This document shows, in pieces, positions 16,983-25,415 of a DNA stretch of 64,000 bases. Each line of letters opens with the position of its first letter. Within the stretch, counting starts at the first letter, position 1. Position numbers and translations under genes: made by a program. The stretch spans positions 271,798 through 335,797 of the forward strand of contig JAPOYR010000010.1 in the NCBI GenBank assembly GCA_026706485.1. The letters are read 5' to 3'. This DNA is from Chloroflexota bacterium. GTDB taxonomy: Bacteria; Chloroflexota; UBA11872. The notes under the pieces were generated by a model. That model ran no database searches and was not told where the DNA came from. It saw nothing but the letters and a program-made list of their open reading frames with translations.

Positions 16983-18188
16983 GTGCGTTTGCATCCCAGT
17001 CTCGACGGCGGGGCGTTCCCGGCCGGCGACTTGGAGGATTTCAGCAAGGAGCTGGCATTTGCCGTGGATGAGTACGGCGCCCGGCTCGCGCGAGCCCGCG
17101 CCGCCATGGACGCCGCCGGACTGGACGCCCTGCTGGTGATGAATCCGGCCAACGTCTTCTATCTGTCGGGCTTCCAGACGTTCGCCGTTGACGGCGCCGC
17201 TTGCCTGGCCGTGCCGCGACACGGCGAGCCGTCAATCGCGATGGATCCGCCGGAGTTCGGGAGCGCCTGGATCAGCGCATGGATCAGGGACCTGCGCGGG
17301 TATCCACCGGGGAGCGACCGCCCGGCATACGCCGCGTCGATGCTGGCCGAGCACGGACTGGATCGCGGCCGCATCGGCGCCGACGACGCCACCTGGGGCC
17401 AGACGCCGGCCTTTCGGGCCGGGCTGGTGCAATCCCTGCCCGAGGCCGAGTTCCTGAGCGCCGGCGAGCTGTTCATCGAGCTCAGGCGCTTGAAGTCGCC
17501 GGCCGAGATCGAGCACATCCGCTGGGCGGCGCTCGCCACGCGGGCCGCCACCGAGGCTGCCGTGGAGACCGCGGCTGCCGGCGTGACTGACGGCGAGATC
17601 GCCGGCGCGGCCTATGCCGCCATGACGCACGCGGGCGGCGAGTATCCCTGCCTGTCGCCGATCGTCACCAGCGGGCGCCGCTCGGGCATCCTGCACTCCA
17701 CCCACAAGCGCCGCACCATCGAGCACGGCGACACCGTTTTGCTCGAGATCGGCGCCTGCCATCAGCGCTACACGGCGCCGCAGATGCGCACGCTGACGAT
17801 CGGCCCGCCCGCCGACGACGTCCGCCGCGCGGCGGACGCCTGCGTCGCCGCGCTCAATGCCGTGCTGGACGCGCTGCGACCCGGCGCGGTGGCCCGCGAC
17901 GTGGCCGAAATCGGCTGGCGCGCGCTCGCCGCCGCCGGCGACGACCTGGTCTTCCACGGCAACTTCGGCTATGGCATCGGCGCGGGATTTCCGCCCAACT
18001 GGGCCGACGCGACCGGATTCATCCAGCGCGACCAGTCCACCGTGCTCGAACCCGGCATGGTCTTCCACCACCCCATCGCCGTGCGGCGGCTCGGACAGTT
18101 CGGCGTGGCCTTCAGCGAGACCAGCGTGATTACCAAGGAGGGTTGCGAGGTGCTAACTCACGGTGAGCGCGTGCTCATCGAGCGCTGA
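16983..18188 (+). CDS. M24-fold hydrolase, creatinase/ectoine-hydrolase-like, paralogue
   Basis: 401 residues from GTG 16983, the first in-frame start after the preceding stop. Creatinase N-terminal domain (about 30-165) and pita-bread domain. H238 is retained, but the metal Asp positions read LEIGA (254-258) and YTAP (263-266), the same substitutions as in the protein at 10193. The motif LEIGACHQRYTAP is close to my memory of ectoine-hydrolase-type proteins, which suggests hydrolysis of a cyclic amidine or amide osmolyte; no other ectoine-degradation gene is visible beside it, so this is inference. Confidence 0.83.
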   Translation: MRLHPSLDGGAFPAGDLEDFSKELAFAVDEYGARLARARAAMDAAGLDALLVMNPANVFYLSGFQTFAVDGAACLAVPRHGEPSIAMDPPEFGSAWISAWIRDLRGYPPGSDRPAYAASMLAEHGLDRGRIGADDATWGQTPAFRAGLVQSLPEAEFLSAGELFIELRRLKSPAEIEHIRWAALATRAATEAAVETAAAGVTDGEIAGAAYAAMTHAGGEYPCLSPIVTSGRRSGILHSTHKRRTIEHGDTVLLEIGACHQRYTAPQMRTLTIGPPADDVRRAADACVAALNAVLDALRPGAVARDVAEIGWRALAAAGDDLVFHGNFGYGIGAGFPPNWADATGFIQRDQSTVLEPGMVFHHPIAVRRLGQFGVAFSETSVITKEGCEVLTHGERVLIER

Positions 18189-18232
18189 GTCATCGGTTTA
18201 CATGCACATGTGCCGCCGATAAGGGACACCAC

Positions 18233-18901
18233 GTGACTCATTGCGAGCGTGTGATCGCCGCGCTTGAATACGGTGGTCCTTGCTGCGACGCCTGCTTGGG
18301 CGACCGCACTGGTATTCGCCCTCATCAAGCAGTGAATGGCGCCGCGAATCGGCTCAAGAAGGAAGGGCGTGTTGATCGAATCGAGCGCGCCTGCCCGTCG
18401 TGCAAGAAGTGGAAGCGAGTCAATTCGCTGGTTAGCAGGCCTAGCGACCCACGGCCAGAGGCTCAAGAGCGAACGGCGCAGTCTGCGAAAGATGGCACCG
18501 CTGAACCGGACAAGCCGTGGCATTGGGAGGGCAATGTACAGGCCCGGATCGTCAGCCATTTGGTTGAGTGCGGGCATGCCGTACGTGCAGTGGCGGACAC
18601 AGCTTCACGCACCGCAGGCAAGGACATCGAGACTAAGGCACCCGACGGAAAGACGCTGTGGGTTTCGGTGAAGGGCTTTCCGGAGCGTAACCCGCACGTC
18701 CAAGCTCGGCATTGGTTCTCGCATGCGATGTTCGACATGGTCTTGTACAGGCACGAAAACCGTGCGGCCGAACTTGCTATTGGACTTCCGTCAGGATTCG
18801 CGACCTACGAGAACCTCTCTAAGCGAATCGAATGGTTCAAGGCCGTCGTCCCCTTTCGCATCTTCTGGGTTCACCAGGACGGCCAAGTCGAGGTGGAGTA
18901 G
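18233..18901 (+). CDS. PD-(D/E)XK-like protein with N-terminal zinc-ribbon/HTH-like segment
   Basis: 222 residues from GTG 18233 with AGGGA upstream. The first ~65 residues have CDAC (18-21) and CPSC (54-57) pairs around a basic helix, like a small zinc-binding winged helix. The C-terminal half starts with WEGNVQARIVSHLVECG and has GKDIE (D131) followed by LWVSVKG (142-148), the spacing of a PD-(D/E)XK nuclease core, but the Glu/Asp before x-Lys is Ser145. Catalysis is therefore uncertain. Base composition is lower in GC than its neighbours, suggesting recent acquisition. It stops 4 bases before the next gene. Confidence 0.65.
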   Translation: MTHCERVIAALEYGGPCCDACLGDRTGIRPHQAVNGAANRLKKEGRVDRIERACPSCKKWKRVNSLVSRPSDPRPEAQERTAQSAKDGTAEPDKPWHWEGNVQARIVSHLVECGHAVRAVADTASRTAGKDIETKAPDGKTLWVSVKGFPERNPHVQARHWFSHAMFDMVLYRHENRAAELAIGLPSGFATYENLSKRIEWFKAVVPFRIFWVHQDGQVEVE

Positions 18902-18905
18902 TTCA

Positions 18906-19643
18906 ATGGCCCACGACCGCGTTGGCATCGTCTGGCCCGAGGCCGTGCAGGCCGGGCATCTTGCGGAGCTGGAGCTATTCGTTCCTCCGGGCCTCGAGCT
19001 CGACATCGAGCCGGTGGACTCCACGCCGCCGCTGGGCGACGACGGCATCACGCTGGAGCACGTGGAAGGCATCGCCCGCGTCCCCGGCATCGGCCGCGCG
19101 GCGAAGCGCCTCGCCCAACGCGGGGCACAAGCCGTGGCCTACGGCTGCACCTCGGGCAGCTACGTGCTCGGGACCGAAGGCGACGCGGCGATCGCGGCGG
19201 GCATGCGCACCGCCTCTGGTGTGCCCTCCACCACCACCTCAACCGCTGCCGCCGCCGCGTTGCGCGAGCTTGGCGTGCAGCGCATCGCCGTGCTCTCGCC
19301 GCACGTCGATGCCCTCAACGAGCGGCTGCGCGCCTACCTGGAGGCCAGCGGCTTCGCCGTGGTCAATATGGTCGGCCTGAACCGGCGCGGCGACATCGAG
19401 GCCGTCGAACCCGACGAGACGCGCGATCTTGTCGCCGCGGGCGTCGACACGCCGGAAGCCGAGGCCGTCTTCATCAGCTGCACCGGCCTGCGCACCGCCG
19501 CCGTCATCGAAGACTTGGAAGCAGCGCTGAAAAAGCCTGTCGTCACCGCCAACCAGGCCACCCTGTGGCACGTGGCCGAACTCGCCGGCGCCCCGGCCGC
19601 CACGCTGGGACGAGGGCGCTTGTTCGCCGCTTTGGCCGGCTGA
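18906..19643 (+). CDS. maleate isomerase / arylmalonate decarboxylase-like (Asp/Glu racemase superfamily)
   Basis: 245 residues from ATG 18906; a GGAG in the end of the preceding gene serves as ribosome site. Two cysteines at the superfamily positions, C81 in YGCTSGSY and C192 in SCTGLRT, match the maleate cis-trans isomerase pattern better than that of arylmalonate decarboxylase. The reaction would be cofactor-free isomerisation or decarboxylation of a dicarboxylate. No nicotinate or other pathway partner is adjacent, so the substrate stays open. Confidence 0.82.
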   Translation: MAHDRVGIVWPEAVQAGHLAELELFVPPGLELDIEPVDSTPPLGDDGITLEHVEGIARVPGIGRAAKRLAQRGAQAVAYGCTSGSYVLGTEGDAAIAAGMRTASGVPSTTTSTAAAAALRELGVQRIAVLSPHVDALNERLRAYLEASGFAVVNMVGLNRRGDIEAVEPDETRDLVAAGVDTPEAEAVFISCTGLRTAAVIEDLEAALKKPVVTANQATLWHVAELAGAPAATLGRGRLFAALAG

Positions 19644-19696
19644 CCGCGACGGTCCCGACCCTCGCGAGAACGGGAGCGCCGGTGTGTAATGCCAAG

Positions 19697-20593
19697 ATGG
19701 ACATCCAAGCGTCCACGGAGGCGGAACCGAAGGTGAACCAGGCGGGCTCGGGCCAAAGTCCAACACGATCCACCGATTCGGACATGCCGGCTGACCTCTA
19801 CTCCGGCACCGCGGAGGCTTATGCGCGGTATCGGCCTGCCTATCCGGACGCGTTGCTCGATGATCTCCAGCAGCGCGCCGATATCGCGGGCAAGGGCCGC
19901 TTGCTGGATTTGGCGTGTGGACCGGGGCGGGTGGCGCTTCCGCTGGCGCGGCACTTCAGCGACGTCTGGGCCATCGACCAGGAACCGGAGATGATCGAGG
20001 TTGCGCGGGCGAGGGCCGAGCGGATGGGGCTTACGAGTATCCGGTGGATGGTCGGACGAGCGGAGGATATGGAGGCTGCGCCGGGCTCGTTGGCGCTGGT
20101 CACCGTCGGCGAGGCCTTTCACCGGCTGGATAGGCGGGCGGTCGCCAAGCGGGTCAGGGAGTGGCTTGCCCCCGGCTGCTGCCTGGCGACGCTGGGGTGC
20201 TTCAGCCTGATGGCAGGCCTGGAGCAGTGGCACGATGTCTTGCGAGCCGCCGTTCGGCCGTGGACAAATCGCCACGCCGCCGGTCAGCCCACGAGCCCGA
20301 ACCCAGCGCCTCGACCGCGCGGTGCCGACCACGATCGGGACGTACTGACCGCGTCGGGGTTCGAGCATCTGGGCACGTTTGACTTTCCGCATCCCCATGT
20401 CTGGACGCTGGACGCGATCCTGGGGAATTTCCAGTCCACCGCACGGTTCTCGCGGCGCGTGTTGGTCGATGAGGCCGAGCGCTTCGACGCCGAGGTGCGG
20501 AGCGCGCTGCTGGCGTTCGACTCCAGCGGTCGCTACCCGGAGACGCTGCGGTTTGGCTACAGCCTGTTCAGGAGGCCTCGGAGTCGGACCTGA
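19697..20593 (+). CDS. class I SAM-dependent methyltransferase
   Basis: 298 residues from ATG 19697; an alternative start is ATG 19784, closer to the conserved LYSGTAEAYARYRPAYP opening, and neither has a good ribosome site. Motif I LDLACGPG (70-77), the acidic residue of motif II in AIDQEPEMIEVAR, and a VTVGEAFHRLD motif place it in the UbiE/trans-aconitate-like methyltransferase group. Substrate unknown. It stands alone after the racemase-like gene (53-base gap). Confidence 0.85.
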   Translation: MDIQASTEAEPKVNQAGSGQSPTRSTDSDMPADLYSGTAEAYARYRPAYPDALLDDLQQRADIAGKGRLLDLACGPGRVALPLARHFSDVWAIDQEPEMIEVARARAERMGLTSIRWMVGRAEDMEAAPGSLALVTVGEAFHRLDRRAVAKRVREWLAPGCCLATLGCFSLMAGLEQWHDVLRAAVRPWTNRHAAGQPTSPNPAPRPRGADHDRDVLTASGFEHLGTFDFPHPHVWTLDAILGNFQSTARFSRRVLVDEAERFDAEVRSALLAFDSSGRYPETLRFGYSLFRRPRSRT

Positions 20594-20661
20594 TACGTCG
20601 TCAATTCGAGACTCGACGCGACGGACGATCTCAATTTCGAGTGCCGCGAGGTCTGGCCGAA

Positions 20662-20690
20662 CTGGATTCCGGCTTCCGCCGGAATGACGG
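20662..20690. repeat. REP-like palindrome (second copy)
   Basis: CTGGATTCCGGC, TTCC, GCCGGAATGACGG: same 8-bp stem as at 12331, one loop base different. It lies in the 157-base gap between a methyltransferase gene and a convergent dehydrogenase gene. Confidence 0.85.
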
Positions 20691-20750
20691 CAAGAAGCAG
20701 GCGGCCCTTTCTTGGAGAAGAGGGACCGGACCCAAACCTCGCAGCGGGGC

Positions 20751-21863
20751 CTAAAGATTTATGTCAATCTGCTGACCAGTCTCCGCCGAGCGGTAGAGCG
20801 CGTCGATGATGGTGCTGGTGATGAGGCCCTGGTCGCCGGTCACCAGCGGCTCGGTGCCCTCGATGATGGCGTTGACGAAGTTCTGCATCGACAGCGTGTG
20901 CGGCTTGGGCGGGTCGCGCTGCGGGTAGGACGGCATGGCGGAGTCGGAACTCGGGATCAAGTCCACCAGCATCTCGCCGGTGTCCTTGAAGACGCGCACC
21001 GGATGCGTGCCGGACGTGGCGTGCCGCGCTTCGGCGAAGCGCACCTCGCCGCCGCCCTTGTCCCCGGCCAGGGCAATGCCCATGTCCGTCTCCCCCACGT
21101 TCATCCCCCAGGCGCACTCGAGCGTCATGGCCGCGCCGTTGGCGAACTTGATCAGACCAACCGCGCTCTCATCCACGTCCGTTGCCGAACGGTCCCAATC
21201 CCCCATGGGGTTGAACAGGTCCTCCTGGGTGATGAGCTTGCGGAAGACCGACCCCGACGCCGACACCGCCGTGGGGAACCCCATGAGCCAGAGCCCGGTG
21301 TCGAGAATGTGAACCCCAATGTCCATCAGCGCGCCGCCGCCACTCTGCTCCTTGGTATGGAACGCCTGGCGGCCCGGGATGCCCCGTCGCCGCACGTAGC
21401 GGGCGCGGGCAAAGTAGATCTCGCCGAGCTCGCCGGCGTCGACGAACCGCTTCATGGTCTGCGCCTGCCGGATAAATCGCGTCTGAAAGTCCACCGCCAG
21501 GATGCGATTGGCCCGGTGCGAGGCCTCCACCATGGCGCGCGCGCTGGCCAGGTCTACCGCCATCGGCTTCTCGGTCATGACGTGGCGCCCGGACTCCAGC
21601 GCGGCAATGGCCACCGGCGCGTGGAAGTCTGAATGGGTGCAGACGCTGACGGCGTCGATTTCGTCAACGGCCAACAGTTTTTCGTAGCTGTCGAATATGT
21701 GCGGGATGTCGAACTGCGCCGCCAATTCCTCGGCCCGTTCGATCTCGATGTCGGCGATTGCCACGATGCGGCAGCGGTCCGGCATGCTCAGGTAGCCGGG
21801 AACGTGCGCGCCCCTGGCGACCCCTCCCGCGCCGACGATGCCGATGCCAATCTCACCCGTCAT
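20751..21863 (-). CDS. Gfo/Idh/MocA-family oxidoreductase
   Basis: 370 residues from ATG 21863 with a GAGGAG ribosome site 8 bases upstream. GAGGVA (11-16), canonical EKPM (98-101), and the GGGALMDIGVHILDTGLW segment, which carries the Asp and His commonly acting in catalysis, are all present. It is a full-length and probably active sugar or inositol dehydrogenase-type enzyme. It is separated by a repeat-rich gap from the operon at 22237-25204 on the same strand. Confidence 0.92.
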   Translation of the reverse strand: MTGEIGIGIVGAGGVARGAHVPGYLSMPDRCRIVAIADIEIERAEELAAQFDIPHIFDSYEKLLAVDEIDAVSVCTHSDFHAPVAIAALESGRHVMTEKPMAVDLASARAMVEASHRANRILAVDFQTRFIRQAQTMKRFVDAGELGEIYFARARYVRRRGIPGRQAFHTKEQSGGGALMDIGVHILDTGLWLMGFPTAVSASGSVFRKLITQEDLFNPMGDWDRSATDVDESAVGLIKFANGAAMTLECAWGMNVGETDMGIALAGDKGGGEVRFAEARHATSGTHPVRVFKDTGEMLVDLIPSSDSAMPSYPQRDPPKPHTLSMQNFVNAIIEGTEPLVTGDQGLITSTIIDALYRSAETGQQIDINL

Positions 21864-22236
21864 GCCGCGTGCTCCTCACCAAGTTCAGGCAGGCCCCAGT
21901 GTCATGGGTGCGGCGTGGGGCGGCAACATGGTTTCCCGCGCGGCACCGCTGAACGCCGAGTTCTCGCATGTTTCGCTTGGGTGGAAGGAAGCTGGCCGGG
22001 GTCGTCCCCTCACCCCGGCCCTCTCCCCGTGGGAGAGGGAGCCGGACTCGATTCCCGCCTGTGCGGAGACCTGCTTCGCGGGAATGACGGCGTAGTGGCG
22101 GCCGTGCGGAGTTGACTGGCGTTGTGCCGAAGCTCCGGCGCCTTAGATTCCTCGCTGCGCTCGGAATGACCGACGGCTGCACTGGGAATGACCATGGTGC
22201 GGGATTGGCTGCGGGCTTTGCTTCTTCCGAGGCTAC
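21864..22236. repeat. 373-base gap filled with REP-like palindromes
   Basis: No gene is seen. Three palindromes are clear: CCCTCTCCC/GGGAGAGGG around CGT at 22019-22039; ATTCCCGC ... GCGGGAAT within 22051-22086, ending in ATGACGG like the family at 12331; and TTAGATTCCTCGCTGCGCTC at 22143, continuing to GGAATGACC, a unit that recurs inverted at 39409-39437. These are dispersed intergenic elements rather than regulatory sites specific to the flanking genes. Confidence 0.8.
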
Positions 22237-23028
22237 CTAGGCAATGCGCGCTTGCAGGAATTTGTGGCTGGATCGCAGGCAGTCGAACGGGTCGCGCAGG
22301 CACTGGTCTTGCTCGACGATCCACGCCTCGGTCCCGGCGGCATGGCTGGCGGCCAGGATGCGTTCCCAGTCCAGGTTGCCCTCGCCCACCGGCGCGAAGA
22401 ACGGGCGCGCGCCGGCCTCGTCGTCGCGAATCATCTCCAGATCCTTGCAATGCAGCAGCGGCACCCGTCCGGACAGTCGCTCGATCAGGCCCGCGGGATC
22501 CACGCCGGCGAACGCCGCCCAATAGACATCGATCTCGATGGCCAGGCTTGGTTCGTCGATCAGAAAGTCGAACATCGTCCGGCGGTCGGGGCCGAAGCGC
22601 AGGAACTCGTGCGCGTGATGGTGATAGCCCAGGCGCATGCCGTGTTCGCCGAGGATCTGCGTCACTAGCGCCGCCTCACCGGCGAACGCCGCGTAGCCGG
22701 CGGGCTCGAACCGGTCGAACTCATCGACGAAGGCGGGAATGCTGATGATGGAGCAGTCGAGCTCGCGCAGCCGATCGACCACCGCCGACGTGTCGTCGCG
22801 AATCTCGCGCCACCGCGCGTGGGCGCCGACGCAGGCCAGCCCGGCGTCGTCCAGCATTCGTTTCAGCTCGCGGGCCGAGATTGCGGGGTCTGGGCCTTCG
22901 ATCAGCGGCACGCCCGCCGCCTCGACGCCGCCATAGCCGATATCGCGCAACCGTCCCAGACCGTCCGCGACCTCCGCCACCGAAGTCATCTGACTTCTGA
23001 TCGTGTAGAGCGCTGCTGCGAGGATCAT
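22237..23028 (-). CDS. sugar phosphate isomerase/epimerase-type TIM barrel
   Basis: 263 residues from ATG 23028, two bases after the stop of the gene at 23031, so translationally coupled; there is no separate ribosome site. The AP-endonuclease-2-like TIM-barrel pattern is visible: GYGGVEAAG, a YHHHAHEF strand, AIEIDVYW and LLHCKDLE, supplying the Glu/Asp/His residues that bind the divalent metal. Enzymes of this fold isomerise or epimerise sugars or dehydrate inosose. Together with the next TIM barrel and the Gfo/Idh/MocA enzyme it forms a three-gene catabolic operon. Confidence 0.88.
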   Translation of the reverse strand: MILAAALYTIRSQMTSVAEVADGLGRLRDIGYGGVEAAGVPLIEGPDPAISARELKRMLDDAGLACVGAHARWREIRDDTSAVVDRLRELDCSIISIPAFVDEFDRFEPAGYAAFAGEAALVTQILGEHGMRLGYHHHAHEFLRFGPDRRTMFDFLIDEPSLAIEIDVYWAAFAGVDPAGLIERLSGRVPLLHCKDLEMIRDDEAGARPFFAPVGEGNLDWERILAASHAAGTEAWIVEQDQCLRDPFDCLRSSHKFLQARIA

Positions 23029-23030
23029 CG

Positions 23031-24002
23031 CTAGGCCCAGTACGCGTCGCTGGTGGGCTGCTCGATGATGATCTCGCGCAGGAAGCGGACCGCTTTCTCC
23101 AGACCCTCGCGCGGCGACATGAGCGCGTCCTCGTGCTCGATGCTCAGCGGGCCGTCGTAGTTCACCGTGCGCAGCGCGGTCACGATGTCGCGCCACACCT
23201 CCGCGCCGTGGCCGTAGCCGACGGTGCGGAAGATCCAAGCACGGTCCGCCGTGTCGGCCAGCGACTTGGTGTCGAGCACGCCGTGCTTTCGCGCGATGGT
23301 GGGTTCGATGCGGGTGTCCTTGGCGTGGAAGTGGTGCAGCGCGCCCGCGCGTCCGATATCCAGAATCGCCTCCGGCACGTCGATGCCCTGCCAGAACAGG
23401 TGGCTCGGGTCCAGGTTGGCGCCGATTTCCGGGCCGACTGCGTCGCGCAGGCGCAGAAGCGTCTCGGTGTTGAAGACCACGAATCCCGGGTGCATCTCCA
23501 GCGCGATCTTGTGGATGCCGTGGTCGCGGGCGAACGCCGCCGACTCCCGCCAGTAGGGAATCACCCTGGATTCCCACTGCCACTCCAGGATCGCCGGAAA
23601 GTCCGTCGGCCAGGCGTTGGTGACCCAGTTGGGGTATTTCGCGCCCTCGTGGTCGCCAGGACACCCCGAAAAACCGACCACCGTCTCGACGCCCAACTTC
23701 TCGGCCAGCCGAATGGCGTCGCGCTCCTCGGCGATATGCCGTTCGGCAATTTCCGCGTTGGGGTGGATGGGATTGCCGTGCATGGCCAGCGCGCTCAGAT
23801 TGAGCCCGCGCGAGACGATGGCCTCCTGGAACTCCGCGCGCTTCTCGTCGTTGGCCAGCAACTCCTGCGCGTTGCAGTGCTCGTTGCCGGGGTAGGCCCC
23901 GCAGCCAATTTCCAGGTCCTGCACGCCGATCGAGGCCAGGTAGTCCAGGGCGTCCGGAAGCGGCAGGTCGCGCAGCAAAACCGTCACCACGCCGATTCTC
24001 AT
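23031..24002 (-). CDS. sugar phosphate isomerase/epimerase-type TIM barrel
   Basis: 323 residues from ATG 24002, overlapping the upstream stop by four bases (ATGA). Metal-ligand strands are visible: IALEMHPG, GANLDPSHLFWQG, HHFHAKDTR and LSIEHEDAL. The protein is longer than its neighbour and of a subgroup often paired with Gfo/Idh/MocA dehydrogenases in sugar or inositol-like catabolism. The two barrels are only distantly similar, so they probably act on successive intermediates rather than being a recent duplication. Confidence 0.9.
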   Translation of the reverse strand: MRIGVVTVLLRDLPLPDALDYLASIGVQDLEIGCGAYPGNEHCNAQELLANDEKRAEFQEAIVSRGLNLSALAMHGNPIHPNAEIAERHIAEERDAIRLAEKLGVETVVGFSGCPGDHEGAKYPNWVTNAWPTDFPAILEWQWESRVIPYWRESAAFARDHGIHKIALEMHPGFVVFNTETLLRLRDAVGPEIGANLDPSHLFWQGIDVPEAILDIGRAGALHHFHAKDTRIEPTIARKHGVLDTKSLADTADRAWIFRTVGYGHGAEVWRDIVTALRTVNYDGPLSIEHEDALMSPREGLEKAVRFLREIIIEQPTSDAYWA

Positions 24003-25204
24003 GGGGCGTACTCGATCTCGATGGGAACTCCGCCTTCCGCGGCGGACCTGGTGATGGCTTCCAGGATCACGTCACAGCGCCAGCCGTCCTCGAACGTCGC
24101 GCCATAGGGCGCCACGTCGGTGTCGTTGACGACGGCGTCGAGCAAGTGATGGATTTCATGCACGAAGGTGTGCTCCCAGCCGATGATATGGCCCACGGGC
24201 CACCACCACTCGATGAACGGGTCCTCGGGCTCGGTGATCAGCTCGCTGCGGAATCCCGGCTGGGGGTTCGACGGGTCGGGGCGTAGGTGCACCTCGAGCT
24301 CGTTGAGCCGTTCCAGGTTGAACCGGAGCGAGCCCTTCGAGCCGTTGATCTCGAACATGTTGGCGTTGCGGTGGCCGACGGCGAAGCGCGTGGCTTCGAG
24401 CGTCCCGATGGCGCCATTGTCGAACTCGACCAGCGCGACGAAGGCGTCGTCCACGTCTACCGGACCTTGCTCATCCGGGTTCTCGGGCAGCGGTCGCTGC
24501 GAGACGAACGTCTTGAGCCGCGCGTTCACCACCGTCGGCTCACCGACGAGGAACCGCGCGAGGTCCACGATGTGCGAGCCGAGGTCGCCCAGCACGCCGC
24601 TGCCGGAGAGCGCCTGCTGCAACCGCCACACCCGCGGAAACTCCGGGTCGGCCAGCCAGTCCTGGCAGTAGCGCGCGCGAAAGTGATAGATCTCGCCCAG
24701 CGCGCCCTGCTCCATCAGCATGCGCGCCTTGCGCACGGCGGGCACGAAGCGGTAGTTGAAGGCCACCATGTGCTTGCCGCCGGCGTTGCGGGCCGCGTCC
24801 AGCATCCGCCGCGACTCCGCCGCGTTGCGACCCATGGGCTTCTCGCACAGCACGTGCTTGCCGGCGTCCAGGGCGGCGATGCTCACCTCGGCGTGGATGT
24901 TGTTGGGTCCGCAGTTATCAATGAGGTCGACCGCGGGATCGGCCAGCATTTCACGCCAGTCGGCATGAGCCCGCTCGAAGCCGTAGCGACGCGCGGCCGC
25001 CTCGGCGCCCGCGACCGAACGCGAGGCGACGGCCCTTAACCTGGGCCGCGCCGGCGGCGGATAGGCCATGTACGGCAGCGTGCGAAAGGCATTCACATGC
25101 GCCTGGCACATGAAGCCGGTGCCGACGATGCCGACGCCGATTTCGGGGATACCGTCGCCCGCGTCGCGGCCGACCTCGGTCGCTACGCCCTCTTCGCCGC
25201 TCAC
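23999..25204 (-). CDS. Gfo/Idh/MocA-family oxidoreductase
   Basis: 401 residues from GTG 25204; the cofactor motif GTGFMC begins near residue 29, so a shorter start is possible. EKPMGRNAAE is canonical and the C-terminal domain includes GSHIVDLARF with the catalytic-type His. It is the first gene of an operon with two TIM-barrel isomerases. The combination suggests oxidation of a sugar or cyclitol, then isomerisation; the substrate cannot be named from sequence. Confidence 0.9.
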   Translation of the reverse strand: MSGEEGVATEVGRDAGDGIPEIGVGIVGTGFMCQAHVNAFRTLPYMAYPPPARPRLRAVASRSVAGAEAAARRYGFERAHADWREMLADPAVDLIDNCGPNNIHAEVSIAALDAGKHVLCEKPMGRNAAESRRMLDAARNAGGKHMVAFNYRFVPAVRKARMLMEQGALGEIYHFRARYCQDWLADPEFPRVWRLQQALSGSGVLGDLGSHIVDLARFLVGEPTVVNARLKTFVSQRPLPENPDEQGPVDVDDAFVALVEFDNGAIGTLEATRFAVGHRNANMFEINGSKGSLRFNLERLNELEVHLRPDPSNPQPGFRSELITEPEDPFIEWWWPVGHIIGWEHTFVHEIHHLLDAVVNDTDVAPYGATFEDGWRCDVILEAITRSAAEGGVPIEIEYAP

Positions 25205-25284
25205 GTATCGAAATCTCGCCCGCCCAACAGCCGCACTCTAGCGGAATGGCGGCGCGTTCGTGTGCGATGAGACCTCCGACGCGA

Positions 25285-25326
25285 GTAGCCAGCGTTCGCC
25301 TCCTGGCTACAACGTTGACGTGTCAA
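25285..25326. promoter_or_regulatory. inverted repeats in divergent intergenic region
   Basis: GTAGCCA (25285-25291) and TGGCTAC (25304-25310) form a 7-bp inverted repeat with a 12-nt spacer, followed by TTGAC-GT-GTCAA (25315-25326), a 12-bp palindrome. They sit between divergent genes (dehydrogenase operon and substrate-binding fusion protein), about 90 bases before the latter. They could be operators for a dimeric regulator. No convincing -35/-10 pair with correct spacing was found; TATAAA at 25368 is a possible -10. Confidence 0.4.
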
Positions 25327-25415
25327 TTGCCAGTGCCGCTCTGACTGGAGCAGTTGATACATCGTGATATAAACCCACGGCGCTTCGGCCCGGCTCTGCA
25401 GCCTGGGGTGGTCCC

